From Plantago ovata (lineage: Eukaryota > Streptophyta > Magnoliopsida > Lamiales > Plantaginaceae): 64,000 nucleotides of DNA. The notes under the pieces are model-generated. The model did not search any database, was not told the DNA's origin, and saw nothing but the letters and a program-made list of their open reading frames with translations. The stretch lies in contig CM051458.1 of assembly GCA_028274465.1 (NCBI GenBank), forward strand, positions 12,539,566 through 12,603,565, in the 5' to 3' direction. Each line of letters starts with the position of its first letter. The stretch's first letter is position 1. Positions 21,350-33,413 of the stretch are shown here, piece by piece. Made by a program: the position numbers and the translations under genes.

Positions 21350-21690
21350 CCTTCTCTCCAACTTACCACAACCACCTCAACAATTACTAATGGAAAAATC
21401 CAACGTCATCGCAGTGTCGGTGAATTACAGGTTAGCCCCCGAGAATCCACTTCATGTAGCTTACGAAGACTCATGGGCAGTACTAAAATGGGCATTTTCG
21501 GGAAATGACACGTGGTTGAGAAAGTACGCTGATCTCGGGCGGGTTTATTTGGGTGGAGACAGTGCAGGAGCAAATATAGCCCATCACATGTCCATCCGAT
21601 TTGGGCAGAAACTGTATCCGAACGTAAGTATAATCGGTATGTTCTTAAACTTCCCTCATTTCTGGGGGAGGAACCCTATAGGGAACGAGC
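21350..21690 (+). pseudogene. Carboxylesterase (CXE) fragment, copy 1
   Basis: The peptide [20 protein letters not shown], then [14 protein letters not shown], matches the plant CXE/GID1-like alpha/beta hydrolases. GDSAG holds the nucleophile serine and NYRLAPE is a family signature. Homology to copy 2 starts at TCCGCCTTC (21350) and fades near 21690. Upstream catalytic HGGG and the C-terminal Asp and His of the triad are absent. A 2 bp insertion near 21383 shifts the frame, and the ATG at 21390 is only an internal start. Family members hydrolyse esters or bind gibberellin; this copy is a relic. Confidence 0.85.
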
Positions 21691-24246
21691 ATAGAATTCC
21701 CCGTACACCCAGCCAGAGCGCCGTATACCCGTATATTTCGCCTCCAACTCAGCTCAAGAATGCGAGTCACACACATAACACATGTTAAGAAACAGGCGCA
21801 CAAATCAATCAAATACATACACAAACCTACAATCAGAAAGATCAACTCTCACAACTCACACACACCTCAATTCAATCGCTCAAATCACCGACAACAACAA
21901 GTAACAGACGGAGAACAACCAATTTAACGTGCTTCAGGTCAAGATGAGCCTACGTCCACGGTAACCAACAAACAACCGATCTTATTATGCTTCTTGGTGT
22001 TTACAGAATCCTACACCTATGAACAATCAATGGAACAGTTCACAGTCAATTCTAGCTCAAGTTTGCCCTAGCTCTTCTTCTATGGTAGAATTACAAAGAG
22101 AAAGATGGACTGGAAATATGTGTGTTCGTGTGAATGAATTCTCTGCTATAGAGATGATGTAACTGCCCCAATTTATATCATCTCTAAGAACCAATAGGAG
22201 AGGAGCAAGCTGCAATATGGTAGGTACACACCTCCAATTTGCTTCTTTTATCCAATTCGCTGCATGTGTACACGAGGATCTAAACCACCAAAATCGCAGC
22301 CTAAAATAATGCTCTAAGTCTAATTCGTGTGTCATGTCATCATACGAGGGACCGTATATCATATTATATAGGGGTCCATGAGTTTGCAGTACACTGTCAT
22401 ACACCGTTGTGGTAGTAAGTACATGCTTTTTTTCAGTTTCATTTCAAACTCATCCGATCCCATTTAACATACACTGACAAGAAAAAAAGACCTGACTACC
22501 CCTGCCAGGCTTCTGGAGACCTAAACTGCATGTAGCTCTGTAGGGAATAGGCCAGGATCCTGATCCTACTGTTCATGCCTTGATACCATTATCAATTAAT
22601 GATACCGGAAATAATTCGTCTTACTTTATTCCAATTCAACTTGAACAGTATCACCAATATTAGCAATCATTCCAAGTTTTGCAAGAACAGTAGGATCCTC
22701 ACTCATTTGAGGATCAAATTCATAGTTAATTAATATTTAAACATTTTACTACCCATCATTTCACAATCGACTCCAACAAGCAATAAACCACCATACTCTC
22801 TCTCTTCCTCTCCTCACTCTTCTCTTTCCAACCCATTAACACGAAGACCCAGGAGTGAGGAGACCCACCATAGCTCACCTCCGATCTGAAAAACTCCACA
22901 TATACGAACCAGACTCGACTGGAATGGATCTGTTGGGAGATAGAACGAATGTTTAGGAACTCGGAGCTCGATTCTATTATCGTCATTCCAGTGATAAACA
23001 AGACGATGAGATCGGAAAGTTGACTCGCCGTTTTTTAGGAAGCGTTCGAAAGATGTGAATATGCATGTTTATACGAATTTTGGTGTGGTAGATTTGGGGA
23101 GTGATTTGGGACGAGCTGCTTAATGTTTTCTTGAATTGGATCAAAATTGATTGTAGGATCGGATTTGAAGCTTCTATTTTGTTGTTGTCTTCTTCAATGG
23201 TGATTATAGATTGGTTTTAAATTCAGTCTAATTTCTTGTTGTAGTTATTCACTCTCATCACCATCTTTTGGCTAGGATGCTTTTACTATCATCACCATTT
23301 CTTCGGAACTCTGAGAATACATTTTCTAGAGTACTTACTAATTAAATAAGGTAAGGTGGGTAATAAAATGGATAAGGTCCATCACATAATGGATAGGTAT
23401 CAATAATAAAATGGATAGGTGAGTAATAAAATGAATATGTTCCAACATATCGTGGATAAGTAGCAATAATAAAATGGATAGATTGTATATATTTTTTATA
23501 GGTATTAATTGAATGTTTAGTTATTTCATAATATTCCATGTGAAATAATCAATGAATTCCATAACTTTATCTGGGTGTTGGGGGTTTTGTTTACTTAATT
23601 TGGATATAGAGGAGTAGATTTAATGATTAATGAAGAATGAAATAAAGGAAAAAAAAATAAATATCCCAGCGATTAAAACTTAATTGAGCACCATGATTTG
23701 AATATTGTGTTTGCTGAATGGATTAAAAACTTAATTGAGCACCATGAAACCAACACTGTGTTATCCAAGGATTTTTTTTTTTGTGAAACTAGTAATTGAG
23801 CAGAAGGGAATTGAATTCAAAATAAATTGATAATCACTATTTGATCCTACTATACGCGCATTTATTGCAGTACTATTCATGTCACAAATCATGTCAGATT
23901 TCATTTGGACATCATAGGGGCATTTTGGTAACATAATTTTGTTAAAAAAATTCTGCAGTGCAAATATCGACTTCATGGCAATTGTTGTGTATGTCATGCA
24001 ATTGATTCAAAATTGTGGTTGTCTCATACCACAAGAGTGCAAAAAAATGTATGGCCCTGGAAATTATCCTATTATATAGACCAAAAGTCAAGTGGACCAG
24101 GACATGGGGACAAAAGTACAATTTTCCAATATTGATGCTAAAACAAATGTTGAACTAATCGCAACTCCTGAAATTAATTAACTTTGGTCTGAAATTAACT
24201 TAGAGTAAAACTGAAATACTGATTTTTAGTTTCACAATTTTAATAT
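21691..24246. other. AT-rich intergenic DNA, probably old transposon debris
   Basis: No gene seen. 21890-21960 contains CCAATTTAACGTGCTTCAGG...GCCTACGTCCACGG, a phrase I associate with plant repeats. 24047-24127 ends GGGGACAAAAGTACAATTTTCC, resembling the right terminus of the element at 9392-11166. A GGGACCGTATATCAT phrase near 22346 resembles the same terminus. Confidence 0.4.
23354..23481. repeat. Two-copy 63 bp minisatellite
   Basis: Two adjacent units both start with GAGTAATAAAATG/GGGTAATAAAATG and end CAATAATAAAATGGATAG, with scattered substitutions between. No coding role. Confidence 0.7.
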
Positions 24247-25254
24247 GGGTAAATATCATATGGTACCCCTCATGGGACATCACTTTGTATATACAACCCT
24301 CTTAGTCGGATAATTACATCCAGGTCCACGAGCCTGTTTTTTAGTTGACAAAAAAATACTTCCTCCGTCCCTGCTAAAGCTTCCCATTTGTTTTTATTGA
24401 CTTTTTTTAGTCTATGTTTGACTCCGAATTAGTCATAATTCACATCGAAAAAGTAATTTTGAAAATTATATTATGAAAATATAAGTTCTGCACTTTCATA
24501 ATATAATTTCAAATATTGATTTTCCGCTACGATTTAGGATTAATTCAGGGTCAAACAGAGACTAAAAAAAGTCAATAAAATCAAATGAGAAGTTTTAGTA
24601 GGGACGGACCAAGTAAGACATTATTCATTTCTCGAGAAACAAACATGACCTAAACTCTTTTTCTGGTTCTTTTTATTTTTCTATTTCATTTTTTCTATTT
24701 CTTTTTCTCATCTTCTTCTTCATCAATTCCGGTACCAGAATTAGGAGTTGTAAACAGCTCCGATTTGGGGTTGTATACATCCCCAAAACCAGAGCAATTA
24801 CAGCTTCGATTTGGAGCTGCAAACAGCTCCGATGAGCTGTTACTGTTTTTTTTCTTTTGCTTTTTTTTATTTTATGTTTTTAATAATTTAGGACTTATAT
24901 TGAAATATAATTTTTTGTAGGGTTTGTTTTTAAATAATTTCTTAGACCATTTTGAAATATTGTAAAATTATGTGGGTTCGTTTTAAATAAATAGTGTAAT
25001 TTTGTAAAAATGAAAATATTTGGGTTAAAAGTGTAATAAACAAAAGCTCAAATTGTTTGGTCAACTAAAAAATCTGATAATTGACCAAGGGTAAAAAAGT
25101 AATTTCAATGAATAAGTTCGCTAAAAGTCAAGTCTGTGGATTCAGATGTAATTTATATCATTTAACACGGGTAGTGGATGCAAACTCCGGACTAAGGGGG
25201 GACTAGATGTAATTAAAAGCACTAACATGCATGGGTGCCATATGCAATTGACCC
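24247..25254. mobile_element. Mutator-like TIR element with nested MITE, 1008 bp
   Basis: The left end GGGTAAATATCATATGGTACCC and the inverse right end GGGTCAATTGCATATGGCACCC match, and the similarity extends into ATTACATC.AG.TCC. The flanking 9-mers TTTTAATAT (24238-24246) and TTTTTATAT (25255-25263) differ at one base, consistent with a 9 bp target duplication. No transposase. A Stowaway-type MITE sits inside at 24359-24613. Confidence 0.7.
24359..24613. mobile_element. Stowaway-type MITE, 255 bp
   Basis: The left terminus CTTCCTCCGTCCCTGCTAAA pairs with the inverse right terminus CTTGGTCCGTCCCTACTAAA; about 32 bp pair in all. It is flanked by TA on both sides (24357-24358, 24614-24615). 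The CTCCGTCCC terminus and TA duplication are typical of Tc1/mariner-derived MITEs. Confidence 0.9.
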
Positions 25255-25386
25255 TTTTTATATTGTTAGTTTTTCGGCGACAATGATTTATATTTTTATA
25301 ATGTTGATTTCTCTATTTTTGAGGGTGTTAATTTATCATAAATTAGTTTTTAGAGTTAATCTTATTTCGTAGTTATAAGTTTCAAC

Positions 25387-26071
25387 CAGTGGCGGACGCA
25401 GAATTTTTATTGAAGGGGGCATAAATAAAGTAACAGAAAAATAAACCATAAAAGGAGTTGCTTATAAATCATGTATAGTTGCCTTTTGAGAGATCGATCA
25501 AAGGGGAGCAAGAGGGTAATACCTAGATCACCTGGAGCACGGACGTAAGCGTGAGCGCAAAAACGTCATAATTATAAAAAAACGAAAGCGTGAGCACCTA
25601 AAAACTAAAAGCGCGTAATATTAATAGCATAAAATATAGTATATGCGTAATTTTATTAAAAAATTTACGAATATAGTTTTATTATAATGTAATTTTTGAA
25701 TTATTGTATTATAAAGTTTAAATAACACACAATATAACATAAATATAAATATTTTACTCAATTAAGTTATCAATCTAATAGAGTAAATTGTAGCGTAACT
25801 CAAAGTACAAGACCGGAGCGCCTCGAACGTCTAAAAGTGCGAGAGCAGACTCGAAATGCCATAAAATCAGGAAAAGCTTTAAGGTGGTCTACGACTCTAT
25901 AGTAATACTAGTGTAGTTTATTTTACTAGTTTCAGGGGTAAAAACTAATTTTACTAGATTATCAGGGGTATAATTATAATATAAATAATACCTAGGTGTA
26001 ATTTCGGTATTTCACATAAAAAAAACAAGAGGGGAACTTGACCCCCTTGCCACATGGTGCATACGCCCATG
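25387..26071. mobile_element. hAT-like non-autonomous element, 685 bp
   Basis: Flanked by an exact 8 bp duplication GTTTCAAC (25379-25386 and 26072-26079). The termini CAGTGGCGGACGCAG and, inverted, CATGGGCGTATGCAC are imperfect TIRs. An 8 bp duplication and CAGTGGCGG-type ends fit the hAT superfamily. No ORF of note. Confidence 0.85.
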
Positions 26072-26330
26072 GTTTCAACACAATATAAAGTTTTAGTATA
26101 AAATTTAGGGCTTAGATAGTACGATGACACTTTTTTGTAATAGTTTTAGCAAGATTATGACTTAGAAAAATAGAATGATACATTGTTATAAGAGTTTTAG
26201 CGAGCAGATTTTATATATTTAGGAGTTAGTATTATTCATGAGTGATTATATATATAATTTATTTATTTTTAATTATTAACCTTTACTTGTAGAAAGCTGT
26301 AACAAAAAAAAACCTTTACTTGTAAAAAGA

Positions 26331-26345
26331 AGTTCCCTTCAAATT
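26331..26345. repeat. LINE target-site duplication, left copy
   Basis: AGTTCCCTTCAAATT here and again at 34259-34273 after the poly-A tail. The 15 bp length fits L1-type target-primed insertion. Confidence 0.93.
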
Positions 26346-26455
26346 GGCCACAGACTATTGCTTACTTCAAGATTCAATACTTGCTAAAATGAATCCTAAA
26401 GTTAAGAGACAATGTTCTCTCTAGAAAAACCTAGGTCTAACACCTCCCTAAAATC

Positions 26456-26509
26456 ATCCTCTATCATCACCTAGCCGCCACCATCCTCTTTCATCACCTA
26501 GCCGCCACC
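26456..26509 (+). repeat. 27 bp tandem duplication in the LINE leader
   Basis: ATCCTCTATCATCACCTAGC followed by CGCCACC is repeated once with a single A/T change. Leader repeats are common in LINE 5' regions, where the internal promoter sits; promoter activity is inferred. Confidence 0.85.
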
Positions 26510-27050
26510 ATCCAGAAGTCACCTCTTAACCATCATTCCAGGTATACACATTGATATCATACAGAACTCACTCAAGATATTACCCTAGCTTTATTTGTCT
26601 CCATCACCCCCCTTTGTTAAGTAGAGATCTATATCTTCTTGAACTCAGAAGATAAGAAGCTATAATCACTACAACATAAAAATAATCTATTTAAAAGTAT
26701 CTTATATTAATGGTCTGAAACGTTAATTTAAGTTACAAAAGTATTTTAGTGACATAAAGATTACAAGAATTTGGCAAAAGATCATAACAGATTGGTTACA
26801 TCACGGATAATTTCATGGAGGAGGACCTCATGGAAACGGAGAAAAGTAGCCAACGAGCAGAAGACATGCGGCAAGACTTGCCACTTGGTGGAGGAGAAGA
26901 GTATACAAGGCAAGGCATTCCTCAAGGCCACACGGGAGGCACTGCCAAAACAATAACAATGGGAATATCAAATCAAAAAATAGCAATGGGAATACAACAG
27001 GGCATGGAAGACAGAATATTCACTCAAATAAAGGAGTAGCCACAGGTGAC

Positions 27051-27842
27051 ATGACAGAAGGAGTAGCTACTTCAGATTCAGAGTCAAGATCAGACACTGA
27101 AGCCCATGCATCAACATTAAAAAAACCAAATTTGGACAAAAACAACTCAAACTCTAAGCAGTCATTCAAAGAAAAGGTAATAAATTCCACTGTACACACT
27201 TTTTTCCCAACCTGGCTGAGTCATATACAGTCCTTTCAATCAGTTTATAATATTCTAGATCCTCAAGATTTTCCGATAGATGAACCACCCCTTATTCTCT
27301 CACAAAATGACTTAAGTAAGTTATTTAAACCTTGGGAAAAGGCCCTCATAATCCAAACCGTAGGTTGTTCTAGACCCATTCTAAATATTGAAAAACACCT
27401 ACAAGGGATTTGGAGATCTAAAAACCCGTTTTATGCCACCGAGTTAGGGGATGGTTTTTATGTTCTTAAAGTTACATCAGAAGAAGATTATATTATGGCG
27501 CTTGCAAGAGGACCATGGAATTTGTTCTCTTATTATCTAGCCGTCCAACAATGGTACCCAAACTTTAGAATATCTTTGGAAAAAATGGTAATTTGGGTCC
27601 AACTTCAAGAGCTTCCAATAGAATTTTATAAGTTTGAAATTTTATTCAAAATAGGTAAGCTCATTGGAAGGCCAATTAAGGTAGACACTAACACCATTAA
27701 AATGGTAAAAGGAAAATATGCTAGAATCTGTGTGGAAATAGACACAGATAAACCTCTTCTAAATGCTATCCATTTAGGGACAATTAGGCAACCTTTAACC
27801 TATGAAATTAAAACTGAGTTTGTCAAAATTGTGGTAAAATAG
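27051..27842 (+). pseudogene. LINE ORF1, DUF4283 domain protein
   Basis: A 263-codon frame. After a Ser/Asp/Asn-rich start it enters DUF4283 (LSKLFKPWEKALIIQTVG, GDGFYVLKVTSEEDYIMALARGPWNLF, ...MVIWVQLQELPIEFY...IGRPIKVDTNT...YARICVEID). The zf-CCHC_4 knuckle CQNCGKIGHTIFTC follows immediately (about 27820-27860) but in another frame, so a one-base indel near 27815 truncates it. ORF1 proteins of plant LINEs bind element RNA. ATG 27051 is the best start, though in-frame sequence extends upstream in a different frame (from 26771/26815). Confidence 0.88.
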
Positions 27843-27859
27843 GTCACACAATTTTTACA

Positions 27860-30074
27860 TGCCTTAGAGCCAACACTAGTAGCCAAACTCAAGCTTCTTC
27901 TTCAAACCCAAAGTCACAAGAACAGTGGAAAATTATTAACAGAGCTTACAACCCTAAGCCAGACAGTAAAATTTTTTCACAAAATAACCAAGGTAAATCA
28001 ACACCAGTAGAAAATTCGGATAAGAGGAAAAAGAGCCAAAGTCAATCTCCACAATCTACAGTACAAAGACCAGTTTCTCCTCAGGATAGGGATCCAAGAG
28101 AGGTCAATTTGGTACATTCCTCTGATAGCAATATTAATTTAGATGAAGAGACCTCACATGCAAATTTCACAATAAATAATTCACTGCACTCACAACACAA
28201 GCAAGCTGCTGACACACGAGTCCATTTCGATATGACAAATAAACTCACTCACACCCCACCCTTACACTTGGCATCACCACATTCAAGTATCCCCATGCAA
28301 CCACAAGAGGAAGAGCAAATTCTCCTAATCCCTCCTAATTTAAATGAAGGCACTGAATCAACCCTAGAGAAAGGTAATGATATCAATACTAATCATCAAA
28401 CTATAGGCTTACAGTCTATTGCAGCAGCTAAGATCTTTTTAATAAATTCAAATCCCTTGACCACGAATGTAAACCCTGCACCTGGAACTCAAGCACACGC
28501 AGACCCCTATTTAAAGTCTAACCCATCTTTTGGAGAAACTACATTACCCCCCGAAACCACACACACAAGCAAGACTAATGGAAAACAACATACAAAGATT
28601 GAGAAATATGGAAAATGCACAGAGAGAGGAATCAATACACAGTTCAGACAGCAACCACTCACCATCTCCGATCAGCACCTTACTTCCTTCTCAACATGCA
28701 CTCAACAACCACCTTCAGAACCACAATGCAAGACCTCCAACTCCACACCCCTTCGCCTGACAAAATCCAAACTTGTCCACTCCAAACCAAGTAAATCACA
28801 ACCCAAAAAGAATCTTACAATCGGCGATACAATATCTCAGATCTCAGAACCCACCGAGACCCAGCATTTCCACCAAAATCCGTTAATCCTAGACCAAATT
28901 CAACAAATTCAGACTCAGACCCAGGAGACTCAAACCCTAACCCCAAACCAAAACCAGCAAAATCAACAGATAAACAGACCACAACCAGTGCATGCCAGAC
29001 CAAACCTAACCCCATTACAAATTTCAAATCCGCCAACGCAGAGACAAACAGAAAACTTACCGATCCGGAATTGGACGGGAGAAGCTCATCGGACTCAGAG
29101 GGCAGCTTTTCACCCTTGGAAGCCGATTCCGGTTCAGATGCAACACCCAACAAATCAAGCTGTGAATCGGAACCAAGGAATGAATCGTCAAGAAGGAGAG
29201 GTTTCAATGTCGCAAGATCTAAGGTCAAACTTAAATCCAGATGCCATGCAGATGGATTGGAGCCATCATCAACAATCAAAGGGCCAGAAGATGGGGCGAA
29301 ATTCGAATGCAGTGCCACAATTGAAAAACCCATTCAAACCAATCCCCAAACCCAATTAAACCAATTGAACCCAAGACCCGACTTAAACAACTGGCTAGAT
29401 CAAACAAATCCCAACCCAAACCCGGTTCAGGGCATAGTCCCTCCCCAACCCAACATTCCAGCCCCATACCCAACAACGGGAATGTTGATGGGTCACCTAG
29501 TGAACATGGCCCATTTCCCGAATTCACTAGGCCCATTTCTTCCTCGCCCCTTTGTCCCACCAAAACAAGTTCACATCTATCCCCAAAATCCTCCACAATT
29601 CGTCCATCCAATTCCGGCACCTTGAAATTTTCCACCTCCCCAAACCCTAAATCTAATCCCAATCCCAATTCTTCCACCTCCCCCGTCAATCAGAGTTGTA
29701 CCGCCGTCTCAGCATGCGATTCCACCACCAGATCAAATAACCCTCGGACTGGAAATGGCATCGGAGTATGCCCAGAAGGTAATGGCAGCGGCGGAGGAGA
29801 AACTAAAGGAGTTCGAAAGGATGGGAAACAACAAATACAACATCCAGCCATTCTGCTCGGATCCATACATATTTCAAATGTCGAAGATGACGACTTCAAC
29901 AGCGATGTATACGAGAACTTCATCGTTCAACACGTGCTGGGCACCCAAGTGACACACCGCCTCAAGCTGGAACCATTCATAAACGGAATCATTCCAGTGG
30001 TGAAGGCAATACCAGTCCAAAGAGATCAAGAAAGCAAAACAGTGATAAGACACCCCTCAATTGAACCTTTCACA
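27860..30074 (+). pseudogene. LINE ORF1 low-complexity C-terminal region
   Basis: Long frames (28109-29359, 29071-29625, 29622-30134) are rich in Pro, Gln, Asn, Ser and Thr, for example QIQTQTQETQTLTPNQNQQ. No known domain is seen. The region lies between the ORF1 zinc knuckle and the endonuclease, so it is most simply the tail of ORF1, frameshifted at least twice. It is long for this position, about 2.2 kb. Confidence 0.6.
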
Positions 30075-31098
30075 ATGAAGATCTTAGTTTGGAACGTTCG
30101 TGGTGTAGGGAAACCAGAATTTCTCAAAGAATGAGGAATATATTCAGAAGTTTAAACCAATACTCCTGATGTTGTTTGATACTAGAGCCAGTGCAGCTAC
30201 CTCGGAGTCGTTAATCAGGAAGCTAAAGTTCGAGAACTTTGAAATCATACCCCCTGCCCCGGAGAATCCACAAGTTGGAGGATTTTGGATATTATGGGAC
30301 GCGTCTAGGGAAAAGATGAGCTCCTCAATCATATCCGATCGGATCGTCAATGCAACACTACTCATACCGAAGGTGAACAAGGTAATTAATGTTACTAATG
30401 TTTATAATTCTCCGCAGTATGCTTCGCAATCTCAAGTTTGGTCTGATTTAGAAAATTTATCTATGCAAATTAAAACTGGTTGGCTAGTATGTGGAGATTT
30501 TAATAGTTATTTACAAGCCTATGAGAAATTAGGCGGAAAAAGACCAAGCTGGAGTAGAATGAGTAAATTTAGGAATTGTTTAGTTAACTGCCATTTAGAT
30601 GATTTAGGATTTTGTGGACCTCTTTATACTTGGTCAAATAGACAATTTGGCAGTAATTTCATTTGTGAAAGATTAGATAGAGCTTGTGCTAATCTAGATT
30701 GGTTTAAAACCTACCCACATACCATTGTAAGAAATATACCCTCTACGACTTCTGATCATACTTTTTTGGTAATAGACACTAGAGATGAAATTAGAAATAG
30801 AAGCCGAATTTTTAGATTTGAGAATATTTGGCAGCAAAATGAAGTATTTAGAGAAAATTTGCATAATCTTTGGGACCAGGAGATTAACATAAATGAAGGG
30901 AGTTTTAGGAACTTTTGTAGTAGTCTAGCAATAAAAGCTCCTAAATGGCCTTTAGCTACCCTAAAAGAGATTAAGGAGGAAATTGCAAAAACCAAAGACT
31001 TTCTAAACAGTATAACAATGAAGTTGCATACTAATCCTGCCTTATATGGTCAATTAGAAACTAATATAAGAACTTATATTAATAAACTTAGGAAGTAG
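30075..31098 (+). pseudogene. LINE ORF2 AP-type endonuclease domain
   Basis: It starts MKILVWNVRGVG (30075), the classic beginning of plant L1 ORF2. After a frameshift near 30150 it continues with TRASAATSE, GGFWILWD, VCGDFNSYL, LGFCGPLYTWSN, ICERLDRACAN and TSDHTFLVID. The Asp-Phe-Asn and Ser-Asp-His catalytic motifs are retained, while the usual ET motif reads DT. It nicks target DNA to prime reverse transcription. A TAG at 31096-31098 stops the frame, which otherwise continues to about 31230. Confidence 0.9.
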
Positions 31099-32190
31099 AA
31101 GGCGGCTTATTGGGCCCAAAGAGCAAAAAACAATTGGGTTAAATTAGGGGATGTTAATACGAAATTTTTTCATGCTTATGCTACTAATCAAAAGAGGAAA
31201 AATTATATTCATGGAATATTAGATGAAATGAAAATTGGGTTTTTGAACCAAATCATTTGACCACTGTTTTTAAAAACTTTTTCTCTAACCAAAGTTTCAC
31301 TCAGGGAGTGAACTTATCAGATTTAGAAAACATTACTCTCCCAAAGTTAGATGATATTGACAAAGATAATCTTCTAAATGTAATAACTGATGAGGAAATT
31401 TGGGAGGCGGTTAAATCTATAGGCCCTGATAAAGCACCTGGGCCAGATGGTTTAAATGCTTATTTTTACCAACATAACTGGAAATTAATAGGAGAGGAAG
31501 TCAGTAGAATGGTCAAAAACTTTTTTATATCTGGAAGGATGGAAGAGGGTATTAATGAGACAACTATAGTTCTAATCCCTAAAAGACCTAACCCTAAGCT
31601 AACTTCTCATTTCAGGCCAATAAGTCTTTGTAATGTTGGTTATAAGATAATTTCTAAGATTCTGGTGCATAGAATTAGACCAATTTTAGATAAATTAATC
31701 TCTCCCTACCAGAATGTTTTTGTGCCAGGGAGGCAAATTAGTGATAATATCTTATTAGCACATGAGCTTTTGCATACCATGAATAGGAAGAAATAGTCTA
31801 AACAATACTACATGGCCCTAAAACTAGATGTAGAAAAAGCTTATGATAGATTAGAATGGGACTTTATAACCTTAGCTTTGGAAAATGATTTCCCTCAGAA
31901 GACAATACAACTTATTCAGGAGTGTAAGAGATCTGTTTCTTTTCAAATAAGGGTAAACTCAAATTTGTCTGATCCTTGGCAACCTACAAGAGGAATTAGA
32001 CAAGGGGATCTTCTATCCCCTTACCTTTTCATTTTAACTCAGGAGTTGTTTGTGCATTATATGTTAAAACAAGAGGAAAGAGGGGTCTTCCAAGCTTTAA
32101 AGTCAAGTCAGAAAGGTCCTAAGATACCAATATTATGCTTTGCTGATGACTGTATGATTTTCTGTAAATCAACTAAAAATCTGTAAAAGG
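31099..32190 (+). pseudogene. LINE ORF2 reverse transcriptase domain
   Basis: RT motifs in order are DKAPGPDGLNAYFYQ, TIVLIPKRPNPKLTSHFRPI, SLCNVGYKIISKILVHR, MALKLDVEKAYDRLEW, GIRQGDLLSPYLFIL and LCFADDCMIF with the catalytic FADD. In-frame TAG at about 31794-31796 and frameshifts near 31230 and 32180 break it. All catalytic aspartates survive, so decay is modest. Confidence 0.93.
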
Positions 32191-33400
32191 AGTAAGAAGA
32201 TGTTTAAACAAGTATGCTCAAGCCTCAGGTCAGAAGATTTGTTGGATTAAATCAAGAATACTTTTTTCCCCCAACACTAGTTTGAATAGGAAGCAACAAA
32301 TAATTCAGAAACTAGGAGTAGCAAGTAATAAAAGATTAGATAGATATTTAGGGTTGCCATTCCTCTTTGGGAAAAAGAAGGTGGACCTTTTTTATCACAT
32401 TATAGATAGGATCACTCATAAAATAGAAAATTGGTATTCTAAATTTTTTTCTTGTGCAGGAAGAACTACTCTTATTAATGTAGTTACTAACTCAGTTCCT
32501 TCCTATTGTATGCAAGTTGCTAAGGTCCCAACTACTTGTATCCAAAAGATCAATAGTTTAAATAATAAGTTCCTCTGGAATGCAAGTAAAAATGGGAATA
32601 AAAGAGCTAGGATTAACTGGCAGACTGTATGCTCGCCTAAATGCCAAGGAGGGTTGGGGATTAAAAACCTAGAGAATGTAAATACTGCCTTTCAGTTTAA
32701 ACTAATTTGGGCAATACTTCAGGATGATAAATCACTTTGGACACAGGTCCTTAAAAATAAATACTTCCCCAACACAAATTTTTTTCACACTCAACACAGC
32801 ATTTCACATAGCTGGTTATGGAAGACCTTACTAAAACATAGGGAAGATTTTAAAAAAGGTTTAATCTGGGAAGTTGGGAATGGTTCAAGTATTAAATTTT
32901 GGACAGATCCTTGGGTTGGGGATAGTCTTTTAAAGGATTATGTGAATAATTTTGATGAGAATGAACTAGTAAAAGACTATATAATTGATGGAAATTGGAA
33001 TTTTGCAAAATTGCAGAAAGTTTTACCCTTAGAAATTAAATATGAACTCATAACTTTCAAAGAATAGATATTTCTAAGGAAGACAAAATCCTCTGGAGAG
33101 GAGAAACTTCAGGCAAATTTTCAGTTAAAAGTGCCTATAAAATGATTACACCTTCAACTTTTCCAAATCTCCCCTGGAGCAGGCTTTGGAAACTTGATTT
33201 ACTACCTAGACTAAAATTCTTTCTTTGGACTGCTCTACACAATAAATTACGTACGGCGACCGACTTCACAAGCAAGGAGTTTTATAAAGATCAACTTGTT
33301 CCCTCTGTAACCGAGAAGAGGAAACTCTGCATCACTTATTTTTTGAATGCAACTTCTTTACAAACTTTAGGAACGATATCCTAAGGTCTGGTCATAATTC
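32191..33400 (+). pseudogene. LINE ORF2 post-RT and zf-RVT-like region
   Basis: Frames contain RLDRYLGLPFLFGKKK, AGRTTLINVVTNSVPSY, GGLGIKNLENVNTAFQFKL, and after another frameshift near 33065 WKLDLLPRLKFFLWTALHNKL. These are typical of the region downstream of RT and of the zf-RVT domain in plant LINE-derived proteins. The Cys/His end of the domain is frameshifted near 33290-33370. Confidence 0.85.
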
Positions 33401-33413
33401 CTTATTTGATATA

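Noticed and set aside
22057-22404. 115-codon minus-strand ORF as a gene
   Set aside because: No known motif, odd composition, and it lies in repeat-like debris.
28815-29333. 172-codon minus-strand ORF, and 29276-29689 minus
   Set aside because: Shadows of the Pro/Gln-rich LINE ORF1 tail on the plus strand.
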